Positions 11,903 to 22,503 are shown, counted from the first letter of the stretch. The stretch is 64,000 bases of DNA from Ilyonectria destructans (GCA_020740775.1 JAHEWK010000001.1:62001-126000), one strand, 5' to 3'. Numbers and translations: made by a program. Notes: generated by a model not told the origin, from the letters alone.

Positions 11903-12094
11903 TCCCTATCATCCTGATCGAATTGGCCTTATTGGATCCAACAATAAGATGTGAGATTGACCCAAAAACCCCTCATAGGAAAATAGGGGCCTAGGGCAAC
12001 AAGGAACATCTTCAGTCATCAATATCATCATCTTTAGGCTCCACTGCATTGATCCCTATCATCCTGATCGAATTGACCTTATTGGATCCAACAA
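11903..12094. repeat. Pair of 42-bp direct repeats at a rearrangement junction
   Basis: Positions 11903-11944 and 12053-12094 are identical except for one base (GAATTGG versus GAATTGA). They lie between the broken end of the spermidine synthase relic and the stop codon of the MFS gene. The spacer is about 108 bp and contains the right-hand copy of the AGATTGACCCAAAAACCCCT arm. Confidence 0.85.
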
Positions 12095-12098
12095 GTTT

Positions 12099-13864
12099 TC
12101 AAATAGTATATCTGAAGAAAGTTGCATCGTCGCCTTTATCAGCCTCCAATTCCATTTCCGCCACAGTATACTCGCTCGGTGCCTTGTACTCTCTGTCACG
12201 CCTGGCATTCTCCTTACGCAGATACCAGATCATGAATATCGCCAGGCCACAGCTCATGCACAGGGTTCCAATCAAGGTACCGTGGCCGGCGCGGTAGTGA
12301 GGAGCATCCTCTTGTCGGTAGATGAAGCCCGCGATGGCGCCGCCGAGATTACCCTTAACTGCGTCAGCATGTTAAGGTATGGACTCATGTAAGGTTACTT
12401 ACAAATCCGATTTGCATCGCTAGTCCAACGCCTCTCTTAACAGACCCACCAATATTATTACCGTTCCAGGAGGTACCTTGAGGCACATATGCAAAGATAC
12501 CTGATAGCACAAGGAAGCAGGCAAAGTACTTAACACTATTATTCTCCACAGTGATGAGAACCACAAATCCAATAATACTACCCCATAGTTAGCTCATGCT
12601 AGAGTAGCCAGAAACGTGGAAGAAAATTTCAGTATCTCGCTAGTAAACGTACGCCATAGTGCAGGAGGCTATGACATAAACGCCACGCTTTCGCTGCTTA
12701 TCCGCTGCGAAGCCGCCTACCACTGTTGCAAGGCAGGCTGTGACATAGGGTGGCACAGACATGAGTTGGGCAACCTCGGCAGCATGTCCCATACTGCGAA
12801 TGATAGTCGGCAGGAAGATAGAAACTGAGTAAACAGGTAAAAATATGCCGATAGTGATAAACATATGAACCCAGATCTTCCAGTCTTTCAAGGCATTTTT
12901 AACAAACTTAGAATGAAGTTTGTTAGATAAGACTGAGGAATCTTCTTGTAGGCGGCGGATGACTTCCTGTCTTTCATTGGGGGTGAGAAACTTGGCGGTA
13001 TCCGGATAATCGTGCAGAGCAAAGAAGGCAAACACAGCTGGGTTTATTAGTAAACTATGTGAAGAGAATTGGGGGAAATTATACGTACCAACGAGGACCG
13101 TTAAGACTCCTTCAAGAATAAATATCCAAGCCCATCCGTTCAGGCCTCCGATTCCATCCATCTCCATGATACCACGTGCAAGAAGGCCGCCAAAAGCGCC
13201 AGCCGCGGTAGCAGCAGAGAAGAAGATCGCGATCCTAAGGCCGCACTCATGGCGTTTATACCAAAGCGTGATACTTGCCAATAGTTAGCATAATGGTCAA
13301 ATGAAGGGAGCCGACGTACTAATATGTAACACCAGGAAATAGACCACCCTCCGCAAAGCCAAGCGCCATGCGTGAAGCAAGGAGGCCAGGATAATTATTA
13401 ACGATTCCCATTAAGGTCATAACGATGCCCCATGCAAGCATTATGGAGGGGATCCAAATAGATGGACGAAACCGTTTCATAGCGAGGTTCGAGGGGATCT
13501 CGGATGCTACGTAAAATGGGAAGAAGACAGAAACTGCGACCTGGGAGTTTGGATTAGAATAAGATCTATAAATTTCCATACGCGTTCTTACACTATAGTC
13601 CCACCTTCCTATCATGTTTAAATCCCCCTCAAGCCCAGCAATTCTCGCATTGCCAATGTTTGATCGGTCGAGGAAGGAGAGCAAGTATAAGAGGGAAAGA
13701 AGCGGTAGCAGGGCCCAGTCGATCTTTCTGAGAAGTCTTTTGGTCTCGATCGGGTGGAATTCTCGGTGTTCGCCTTCAGCATGCTCGGTGTCAGGTTTCA
13801 TGACGCCTTTTTCAGCTGATACAACCACGAGGCCTTGCGAGTTTTCCGTGTTAACTACACCCAT
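12099..13864 (-). CDS. MFS permease of the Dal5/anion:cation symporter type, 497 aa
   Basis: Six exons on the minus strand: 13864-13592, 13540-13320, 13273-13089, 13037-12653, 12577-12403 and 12353-12099. They sum to 1494 nt and every junction has GT..AG and the right phase. The product has a hydrophilic N-terminus, then YLLSFLDRSNIGNARIAG (first helix and loop typical of allantoate/nicotinate permease-like carriers), EIPSNLAMKRFRPSIW, and SRMALGFAEGGLFPGVTYY, followed by the second helix bundle with SWNGNNIGGSVKRGVG. About 12 membrane segments are expected. Such plasma-membrane proteins import organic anions or amides with protons. It is transcribed away from the amidohydrolase-like gene with 510 bp between the start codons, suggesting a shared promoter. 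Substrate is inference only. Confidence 0.92.
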
Positions 13865-14374
13865 CTTTGAGATATTGTGTGCGTTAAAGTGAAGTAGAGG
13901 ATAAATGCCAAGTGTACTGGGATTATCACTTCAACGAGATTTAGATGACCTGTATATATAGATAGCATTGGAAAGCTCGGGAAAAACACAGACCGGCTAA
14001 AACAGCGCCACAAGCCCGAGACACCCTCGGCTAATAACCTGTTATCATTCCATCGCCGAGATACTTCCATCTTAAAGTCGGCTCTTTCGGGTAGACTTGG
14101 ACTCTCCAAGCTAAGACGGTTCATGGTGGCTGAAAGCGACCCCATGGGGCTCCGTGGGGAAGCTAAACGCTAAGGTTGCCCCTATCTCAGATGCCGCGGC
14201 TGTTGGCGGGGTCCTGCAAGGTTGAGCCGCTTTGCCGGTCCCAAAGCAACAGCTCTTAAAGGGGGACCAGTCCTAGTCTGTGATGGTTTAATAACGCCTT
14301 CTTCTGAGTAACATCTTCCTCATTTCAAAAATTAAACGGTTTACGATTATATTAAGCCAAGAACGTCTACGGCA
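13865..14374. promoter_or_regulatory. Divergent promoter of the MFS and amidohydrolase-like genes
   Basis: 510 bp between two divergent start codons. It contains several CGG or CCG triplets (for example GACCGGCTAAAACAG and CATCGCCGAGATAC) of the kind bound by Zn2Cys6 proteins, but no palindrome I would call a site with confidence. The layout suggests co-regulation. Confidence 0.5.
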
Positions 14375-15327
14375 ATGGCACCTCCCAAGTTTCAATACCC
14401 TATTGTCGATGTCTGGTGCAACCTCCCCGGGGTAAAGAAATCGCTAAAGATCCATTTATTAATTCCTACCTTGCTGACTGAAGGTCCTTGTAGCTGGGTG
14501 CCGCCATCCCCGAGGTTGCTCGTTTGTTCGCTTACAGTCATTCCGACCCCGAAATCGCCGACAAGAAGCGCTCTCCTGAAGAGGTCATCGCGCTGATGGA
14601 CGAGGCTGGGGTTTCCCACATCTGTTTATCCGCCTGGAGCCGCCCTGGCAAGATGATCTTCTCCAACGAAGAGGTTGCCAAGTATACGCGGGCATACCCA
14701 GACCGCATCTTCGGCCTTGCTGCTGTTGATCTGCACAACCCTGTCGAGGCAGTCAAGGAACTCGAGCACTACGTCAAGGTCGAGGGCTTCGTAGGCTTGA
14801 GAGTAGTTCCCTGGCTCTGGAGCCTGCCACCCACGGATCCTCACTACTGGCCACTTTTCGTCAAGTGCATTGAACTTGACGTTCCATTTCTCACCCAAGT
14901 TGGTCACACAGCACCTGCGTGCCTGAGCGAGGTTGGGCGGCCGATCCCCTACATCGACACCATCGCGCTCAAGTTCCCGGATCTCAAGATCATCATGGGT
15001 CACATTGGATATCCCTGGGCGGCCGAGACCGTTGCCGTCGCGTGGAAGCACCAGAATGTCTACATCGACACGAGCGCCTGGTCTCCCAAGTACTATGCGC
15101 CCGAGTTGATCCATTTCGCCAATTCGACTGGTAGGACTAAGGTCATGTTTGGAACCAACTTCCCTCAGCTGGGGCTTAAGGATTGCGTCGACAAAGTCAA
15201 CAGCCATCTCGTCGGCACCAAAGGTGGCTTCAAAGACACGTCCGTGAAGGACTTTATGGGCGGGAATGCCATTCGGGTCTTGAAGCTGCCTGTTGTAAAC
15301 TTAGATAAGCTTAGATCTAACCTTTGA
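14375..15327 (+). CDS. Amidohydrolase-2-like TIM-barrel protein lacking metal ligands, 296 aa
   Basis: Exons 14375-14431 and 14494-15327, phase-0 junction, 891 nt. The fold signature matches amidohydrolase family 2 (decarboxylase/hydrolase relatives such as ACMSD and resorcylate decarboxylases): IVDVWCNLPG at the first strand, FVGLRVVPWLW, TQVGHTAP, IIMGHIGYPW, VYIDTSAW and VMFGTNFPQL. Family enzymes bind zinc or manganese through HxH on strand 1, histidines on strands 5 and 6, and an Asp on strand 8. Here the strand-1 pair reads WCN and the strand-8 Asp position reads Asn (FGTNFP), while the two middle histidines remain. The protein is otherwise complete and well formed, so it is probably a subfamily with altered chemistry and not a decayed gene. 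Cytosolic. Neighbours suggest a role in acid or aldehyde metabolism. Confidence 0.85.
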
Positions 15328-15960
15328 GGTTGTAGCTCCTGTAGTTTTGTTTTCTAAATTCCAATTCTTCTCAGTTTGATTCAAAGATAGTAATTTGTAG
15401 TCCTGGGGCTTCGTGGCTTGGTTATCCTGGAAACCTTTTCTTAACTTACCGCCGTGATATTTGTGGCCTCTCCCACTCAGAGGTGGTGGCCACAGTATCA
15501 AAGAACACTTTCTAACACAATTCGGCATTTTACAGACCCAATGCAGCATAACACAGTACTGCAGTGATGTTCTGGACGCTATCCACACCCATTTCATTGA
15601 GACCAGCAGGACTAAGGTATCTGTTCTCGTCCTTCCGTCCAGCATCTCCGGTTTCCCAAATGATGGCCGATACCACTGGACTCCTCTCAGCCGAGATGAA
15701 TCGCCGCATTCGGCCCTTTTATGCCGCTATTTGCCGCTATTTGCCGCGGACTGAGACATGACATGGGTCTCGGAGGGGCGCTATCACAAAGGCGAAAGTT
15801 ATGAGGAGTGATCGGCCAACTCGGCATAATGTGGATACCTGACATTTCCAAGGGCGGTGTTGTTAACAAGAAGCAATACTTCCAGAAAGATTTTACAAGG
15901 TTTGCCCAGCATACCATGATGGATATAAAAGACCTGCAAAGGTGAATTACCTGTTCCAGC
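15328..15960. other. Intergenic region upstream of the decarboxylase
   Basis: 633 bp with no supported gene; short frames lack family features. It should contain the promoter of the decarboxylase gene. Confidence 0.45.
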
Positions 15961-17787
15961 ATGAACATCCTCCCTGGTTTCATCTGCCGTTCCCGAATTA
16001 ATCTCCAACTTTCACGAACTATTTCGAGTCTGTATCACTCCAAGATGGCGCCAACAGTTGACCTCGCCGAGTATCTCTGGATACGACTTGCTCAACTCAA
16101 CCTTGGTTCAGTCCACGGAGTTCCCGGAGACTACAACTTGACTCTGCTGGACTACATCAAGCCGACAGGAATCAACTGGGTCGGCAACGCCAACGAATTG
16201 AATTCCGGCTATGCTGCGGACGGCTATGCAAGGATCAAAGGCATCGGTGCCCTTGTTACCTCGTTTGGCGTGGGAGAACTCTCGGCTATCAACGCAATCG
16301 GCGGCGCATACGCTGAGAAAGCTCCGGTTGTGCACATCGTTGGAACGCCTCCGGTAGCCGCTCAGCAAGCCGGTGCTTGTTTGCATCACTCCTTGGGCGA
16401 TGGCAATTTTAGAGCATTTGCAGATATGCACAAGACTGTCACTGTCGCCCAGGCAAATCTCACGGATGCGTCAACAGCTCCTCGGATGGTGGACGCAACC
16501 CTGAAGGAGTGTCTTCGTCAAAGCCGCCCTGTATACATCGAAGTACCCACAGATATGGTCAGCGTAAAAGTCCCAGCCCCCGCCTCCCCGCTGGATCTGT
16601 CCATCACCAACTACGATGAATCTTTCGAGGACCAGCTTGTCGACACTGTAGTTACGCGCATCCAACGCAGCAAGAGGCCTATGATCCTGGTGGACTCCTT
16701 TGCCGCCCGATTCGGCATTAACGACGAGGTCAACGAGTTGGCTAGGCTGACGAGCATTCCTGTTTTGACAAGCCCCGGCGGCAAAGGAGTTGTTAGCGAA
16801 GACTTGCCCAACTTCCACGGCGTTCACTTCGGATCCGCAGGGGTGCCAGCCCACCAGGCATGGGCCAAGTCTCGAGATTTGGTGCTTCGCTTTGGACCCC
16901 TCAATTCTGAGACCAATACCTTTGGGTTCACAGCTCTGCCAGATCCTCGGGTGGCCGTGACGTTTGATAAGCACTCAATCCACTGGGACGATCAAGATGC
17001 CAGCGATCATGCTCTCTCCATCAAGTCTGCCCTCCAAAAATTGTTGCGACGACTCAAGTCTGTTTCACTCCCGATACCGGAGCCATATCCTTCCGAGTGT
17101 CCCTCTCTGAGAACCATGCTCAAAATGCTACCGACACCCGAAGAAGATGCTATCGTGGACCAGTACTCCTTCTGGCTCCTCATCTCAAGCTTCATCCGCG
17201 AGGGAGACATTGTCATGACGGAGACTGGCACAGCGTCTTACGGTGGCCAGAGCCTTCTTCTTCCTGATAACACAGTTGTCATCAACTCGACAATCTGGCT
17301 TTCAATTGGTTACATGCTCGCTGCCGCCCAAGGCGCTTCTCTAGCTCAAAGGGAAATGCAGCAGGAGGGCACTCGGCCCTCAGGTCGCACCATCTTGTTC
17401 GAAGGAGACGGAAGCCTTCAGATGACCGTGCAGGCTATTAGCGACATGATCCGAAACAAGCTCGATGTCACCATATTTGTGCTGAACAACAACGGCTACA
17501 CGATTGAACGAATCATCCACGGTTTCGATGAGAGCTACAATGACGTCCAGCCCTGGAGAAACTTGGAGGCGCCTAGCTATTTCGGGGCTCCCAAGAATGA
17601 CCCGTCGTACCCTGTCAGCACTTTCTCGGCCAGGAACTGGGGTGAGCTTCAAACGCTACTCCAGCGCCCAGAGCTTCGTGAAGGGAAGGGACTCAACATG
17701 GTTGAGGTAAAGATGGAAGTAGCTGATGCTCCGCAGTCGCTTGTGTCATTTGTTCAGTATTTAATCAAGAGGAACCGGGGCGAATAG
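15961..17787 (+). CDS. Thiamine-PP 2-oxoacid decarboxylase (pyruvate decarboxylase family), 580-608 aa
   Basis: One exon. From the ATG at 16045 (MAPTVDLAEYLW) the protein has the normal length of the family: VHGVPGDYNL, the cofactor-activating glutamate in NANELNSGYAADGYAR, the paired active-site histidines in ACLHHSLGDGNF, and the ThDP-binding GDGSLQ..NN motif followed by GYTIE with the catalytic glutamate. All catalytic residues are present. Reaction: non-oxidative decarboxylation of a 2-oxo acid to an aldehyde; pyruvate, phenylpyruvate, indolepyruvate or branched-chain oxo acids are all possible. The upstream in-frame ATG at 15961 would add 28 residues rich in Arg and Ser without acids, resembling a mitochondrial presequence. 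The nearby aminotransferase could supply the oxo acid (Ehrlich-type route). Confidence 0.93.
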   Translation: MNILPGFICRSRINLQLSRTISSLYHSKMAPTVDLAEYLWIRLAQLNLGSVHGVPGDYNLTLLDYIKPTGINWVGNANELNSGYAADGYARIKGIGALVTSFGVGELSAINAIGGAYAEKAPVVHIVGTPPVAAQQAGACLHHSLGDGNFRAFADMHKTVTVAQANLTDASTAPRMVDATLKECLRQSRPVYIEVPTDMVSVKVPAPASPLDLSITNYDESFEDQLVDTVVTRIQRSKRPMILVDSFAARFGINDEVNELARLTSIPVLTSPGGKGVVSEDLPNFHGVHFGSAGVPAHQAWAKSRDLVLRFGPLNSETNTFGFTALPDPRVAVTFDKHSIHWDDQDASDHALSIKSALQKLLRRLKSVSLPIPEPYPSECPSLRTMLKMLPTPEEDAIVDQYSFWLLISSFIREGDIVMTETGTASYGGQSLLLPDNTVVINSTIWLSIGYMLAAAQGASLAQREMQQEGTRPSGRTILFEGDGSLQMTVQAISDMIRNKLDVTIFVLNNNGYTIERIIHGFDESYNDVQPWRNLEAPSYFGAPKNDPSYPVSTFSARNWGELQTLLQRPELREGKGLNMVEVKMEVADAPQSLVSFVQYLIKRNRGE

Positions 17788-18185
17788 TGACGAAGAAGAA
17801 TACCTGTAAATGGCGACTACAATAGATCATAAACCATTAGATCTAGACTAATAGTTTCGAGCTTTGCCTTTGTTTCATTCTTCCCGGCTTAGAATCTTGA
17901 GTGGTGGTTGATGAATGCAGTTGCTAAGAGAATCGGAAATTCGAATATCATGCGCTCTTGACCTTTTGCCGTGAAATCAATATTATTCTCAGTCTCTAAT
18001 TCGTTCCCCCTCTACTTCGCAAACTTTGGTCTCACACCCTTGTTATCAAGATTCTTAGCATTGTGATGGAGTACACCAAAGCTCTAACTTCAAAACCCGT
18101 GCAGCTGACGAGACAGGCAGGTGATCTGGGCATGTTGAATCAGAAAGAAATGAGATCGAAATTGTTCTAGTCTGAGATGGACACT
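17788..18185. other. Convergent intergenic region
   Basis: About 400 bp between the 3' ends of the decarboxylase and thioesterase genes. No gene is visible; it must contain both terminators. Confidence 0.45.
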
Positions 18186-19251
18186 TTATTGGAATGCTCT
18201 CTTAAGCTCTCCAACAGCTGTAATCGCTCTGTTTGCCTCCTCCGTGTACTTCTTTTTGCACGCCTCCTGTAGTTCAAACGTCTGCTGGAGTTTATCAACC
18301 ATGAATACCTTCAACACCAATTTTTTCCCGGATGTGTAATCATATATGGCTGTATCGTCGACGCACCTTGCGGCCACCCGGCCATGTTGCTCCGACAAGA
18401 TCCATGCCTCCAGCTTGAGGGAGGTTGAATCGTAGGTGGGTGGCTCGACCAATTTATACAGCACGGTTATCCGATCGGGAAATTTCATTGGCTGTGTTGA
18501 ATAAACAGAGGTAAGCTCGCGGCTCTGTTCCAGGAAACAGTGTGAGCAACATACAAATTTGAACTCGGTCGTGATGCTTTTGAGGATGAGACCCAGGCTC
18601 CGTGGGGCTGGTAGATCATTCCATTGCCTCCTTTCTTCCGTCGTGGCATCTTCGCCGTGGTGGCGAACGAACTGGACCCGCGCAGTCTCGACGTAGCGGT
18701 TGTACTTGACGTTATTGATGTGGCCTATGACTCGTGAGATAGAAACTATTTGGAGTCTAAGTTTGAACCCGTGCCCTGCCCAAGTTAGATCGTAGACGCA
18801 ACTAACCAGAATGACGGAGCACTCACCATGCTATCCTAATCATGGACCCCAGTCAGCAAATCTTCCATTAATGCAGGATAGCGATAGGGCTCGAGGTACT
18901 GCCTACCATGTCCCCCCAGAACACTTGATGGCTGTCCAGCGCTCTCCATTTCTTTTCAGTGAGGAAACCTTCCCGGCCTGCCAAAAGCTCCAACCAGTTT
19001 GTTTCCGAATACTGGAACAGTCGTTGAGCCTTCTGCATGCACTCAGGAAGATGCTGCTCACTCCTCAGCTGCTTTAATCGACCTTGTAACTCCGCAAACC
19101 ATCTTAGATTGTATGGTGTTGAGGTATGGAGGGGAGGAGCAGGATTACTATTTAGGCACGGTTTGCTGATGGAGTATGGCCGGAGCTGTGTCTCCGATAC
19201 CCCTGCGAAACCCCTTGGCAGTTTGAGAAACGGCGTGCGTGACATTGTCAT
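18186..19251 (-). CDS. Hotdog-fold acyl-CoA thioesterase-like protein with a micro-exon, about 274 aa
   Basis: Minus-strand exons 19251-18907, a micro-exon near 18830, 18724-18555 and 18491-18186. The assembled protein has an Arg/Ser-rich N-terminus (MTMSRTPFLKLPRGF), then WLELLAGREGFLTEKKW, the hotdog signature around WGDM..GHINNVKYNRYVETAR, then FPMKFPDRITVLYKL. This is the fungal 4HBT/THEM6-like thioesterase family, which hydrolyses acyl-CoA or acyl-carrier esters. A 4-nt micro-exon (18827-18830) keeps the frame but gives GDM-H-GHINN; a 9-nt exon ending at the same donor (18827-18835) would restore the usual DMDSMGH but breaks phase by one base. So either an unusual micro-exon or a one-base loss is present. 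The N-terminus could target mitochondria. It follows the CoA ligase on the same strand. Confidence 0.8.
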
Positions 19252-19421
19252 GATTTTGAAATGGAGAGGTATGTGAGCCCCTTGACTGAGTGATTCAATG
19301 AGTGCAAGAGCAGGAAAAAAAAAAGAAGAAGACTGTCAAGAGGCGAATATACTGAAGGCGAGTACCTCGGACGGCGGTCACCAGCAGCTTCCCCACAGTC
19401 CAGCAAAATTAGCCGGAGGGT

Positions 19422-19456
19422 CCGAGTTAAAAAAAAAAAAAAAAAAAAACCGAGTT
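19422..19456. repeat. 21-nt poly-A tract flanked by exact 7-bp direct repeats
   Basis: A run of 21 adenines (19429-19449) is bounded immediately on both sides by CCGAGTT (19422-19428 and 19450-19456). It lies in the 518-bp spacer between the ligase stop and the thioesterase start. Confidence 0.9.
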
Positions 19457-19769
19457 AGCCGAAGCATCTCGGGGTAGAGTGGAGAATAGATCAGCGTGTT
19501 TCGGGGTTTTACTCCGTTCAGTGAAGGTGTTTCGCCAGGGCCATCCTGGCTAAGCTCAAGCCTAAGAAGATGATCCCAGAGATCCAGCGTGGGTGAAATC
19601 CCTAGCACCTCTGCTCTCAACATCCACCCATGACATTTGTCGTATTAGATAGTAGGTAACTGCTTCTCTGCCGCCTTGTCACTTTTTGTTCGTCTTAGAT
19701 CAGCCTGTAGGTAGAACTTGGTCTTTATTCGGCCTGCTCGAGACATTCCATCGCTAGCTGTGTTCTAAT

Positions 19770-21775
19770 CTACAGACGCGCGTTGGTCGCCTTTCTTGCC
19801 AAACTCTCCTTCTCCCTCAGGTGTCGACGAAGGATCTTCCCTGTTGGGTTCTTAGGAATAGCATCCAGGAACTCAACACCTCCAGCCAGCCACTTGTACC
19901 TTGCTTTATGCTTCTCGACATGATCACAGATGGACCTCGCCGTCTCCCATTCTGACTTGCCAACAGACTCCTTCGACCTCACGACAAAAGCCTTGGGTAC
20001 TTCACCAGACCGTTCGTGATGAGTCTGGATGACGGCGCAGTCCGAGACAAATGGATGTGTGAGAAGATGGGCCTCGAGTTCTGCCGGGGCAACCTGCATG
20101 CCCTGTATTCCACAGGTGTCAGTGATGTCGTCTCTGTCCTGGTTGTGCGGTGACACATACCTTGACTTTGATGAGCTCCTTGATTCTGTCAATAATGACA
20201 AAATGGTCATGGCCCTGTGGAGATTTGCGAACAATAGCCTCGTCACCTGTCCTGATCCACCGACCGCCCTCGTCCCATATGAAGGTTTCCGCAGTAGCCT
20301 TTTCATTGTTCATATACCCTAGGGTGAGTGACGGCCCCTGAACAAGCAGTTCGCCTGGAGTCTCAGGCGTTGTTACTTCATTTCCATCGACGTCTATGAT
20401 CTTGGCTCTGGTAGAAGGAAGAAGAGAGCCTGAAGATCCGTGAAGGATGTCCGACTCGCTAGTAGAGGTGACTACAACTGCAGTCTCTGTCATGCCTACT
20501 TGGGTTTTAGTGAGGTAAGGGACTGAGTACGCGTTTCCTACCGTAAACCTGGCCAAGATGCCAGTGAGGATATAATGCAGAAAGACTCTGGATAGTCTCG
20601 CTGCCCAGAGGAGCTCCGCCAGTGTAGACAAACCGGACGCTACTGAGATCAAACTTTCTGCACGTTTCGTAGTTGGATAACATCTGAACTAGAATCGGGG
20701 GAACAATATTCAGTTGCTCGATTTTGAACCGCTGGATGGCCATGAGAAACGTGTTGAGTTGAAAATTAGGCAGAACAATGACTTCATCACCGCGATACGG
20801 TGCAACGTGTGCCATGATAACCAGGCCATAGGCATGGCTGAAGGGCAGCAATCCGAGCAGAACTTGCGAGTCAATTCCGTGCTGTCGTCGGTAGAAGCTT
20901 TCGAATACCGTGAGCTGTATGATGTTTGCAATGACGTTGCGATGGGAGACCATGACGGCTTTCTATGTGATGATTAGAATACTGATTCGCCAAGATACGC
21001 AGCTAGTTTTATCTTACAGGGAGCCCAGAAGTTCCGCTAGAGAAGCACAAATACGCAACCTGCCTCTCACCCTGTCCCTTGGACCAGTCCAGTGGCTTGA
21101 TCTCGGGCAACGTCTTGCCCTCCTCGAGTAGGTCATGGATGGTTGTAAATCCGTGGCTCTGATCATCAAGTTGCATTGGAAGAATGAAAATTCGATCGTT
21201 TGGGATTCCTTTCGCCTCAGCCGCCTTGATAGCAGTTTGCAAGAGCGGAACACATGTAAATAGGGCCACGGAGCCAGCCGATCGAAGTTGTTGCTCCAGC
21301 TCTAAAGCCGAGGCGGCTGGGTTTGCTGGTGACACGATTCCTGAGAAACGATGAATGGCATGCGTCAAAGGTATGTAGTCAAGCTGTAAGCAAGTCAGCA
21401 AAACGACAACTGCCAGATCCTCGTGTGCCACCGACAGTGTTCAGGGAGAAGAGAGTCACGACTCGATCCCATTCGGAGCCTGCGTGATCAAATCCCAGTC
21501 TCTTCGCAATAGCCCTAGCTAGGTAGTTCTCTCGGTCAACAACTTCAGCCGCTGTGTATGACTTCCCCGTCAGGCCGCAGACGAACGGGCTTCTCGACTT
21601 GGCTAGCGAATATCGGCCGTAGGCATCGTTGCTCATGAACTCGGCAACGCTGATCGAATCAGGGGGATCTAGCAAGGGAAAAAAAAAGACGTCTTAGTCT
21701 CGAGTTAGTGTTGACGAGGAGTGTAGACATACCTATGGGCAGCTGTGGTACCCATGAAGGCGGTGAGAAGACCAT
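19770..21775 (-). CDS. 4-coumarate-CoA-ligase-like acyl-CoA synthetase with C-terminal ARL, 576 aa
   Basis: Six minus-strand exons: 21775-21733, 21668-21436, 21383-21018, 20962-20542, 20495-20161 and 20102-19770. They total 1731 nt and close in frame. The product shows the adenylate-forming motifs in order: SSGTSGLPK (phosphate-binding loop), VYTGGAPLG, QVYGMTET, RWIRTGDEA, IIDRIKELIKVKG, and PKNPTGKILRR with the catalytic lysine. This is a complete ANL-superfamily ligase that activates a carboxylic acid to its CoA ester. It ends in ARL, a peroxisomal targeting signal type 1, so it probably acts in peroxisomes. The second intron (21384-21435) has a weak donor, GTCGGT; the other donors fit consensus. 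Its thioesterase neighbour suggests a CoA-ester make-and-release pair. Substrate (aromatic or fatty acid) is not determined. Confidence 0.92.
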
Positions 21776-22503
21776 GTCGACAAAGTTGGCGATTGGGTGA
21801 ATTTCAACTACGATCTAGCCGGCTGAAAGATGGGGAGAGCATGCGCAATGGGATTCATGTCTGTTGACTATATTCTAGTTATAGTCATGCACATCGTCAA
21901 TGCGTCTACTTTTTCGGCTCTCTGACCTGATGCCCCGAAGCCGTTCCCGCAGTTACACCTCGGCACATCGGAGGGGAGCTCTTGGGTTTACGATAAGGAC
22001 CATACTGAGTCTCGAACGAGGGAGTCTTGAGGAATCAACGTCCAGTCCAATCCATACACGGGGGCACGGGGGAAGCCATCCGGCCTAAAAATGTCCCGAA
22101 AATGCCGAAATAGGCGGGGGAGCCGAGCATCCGGCTCCGCCCCCAGCCCCTCAGACATCGGCACGCCATCCACGACCCATGGCATACAATGCTCTGAGAT
22201 CTTTAGGTAAAGCACACTCGTTCCAGGGGCTTTGACACCATCTCCATCTTTGTGGCCTCTTCACCCTTGTGCCGGCAACTTGCTCACCTTGAGGGAGCAG
22301 ACAGAAGTTAGATTAGTGGCCTCTTCACTTTGTGGTCTTGCTATTTTGACATAGAGTGTTTTAACTTCTCTCATGCTCTCGGGCAACGAAGAGCAGCAGC
22401 TGGGAAATGACAGGCATCGGATGTGAAGCCGAATCTGGCGAAGTGAAAGCATCTTGTACCAAGCAGATAGTTCATTGTGGGGCCACCAGAAAAACTTTGA
22501 ATC
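21776..22503. other. Promoter side of the ligase gene and 3' end of the regulator
   Basis: About 730 bp without a supported gene. It holds one copy of CATCGGAGG at 21966-21974, a word also found three times in the next promoter region. Confidence 0.5.

Noticed and set aside
14626..15207. 193-codon open frame on the minus strand
   Set aside because: It lies fully antisense to the conserved amidohydrolase-like exon and shows no family motif; a composition shadow.
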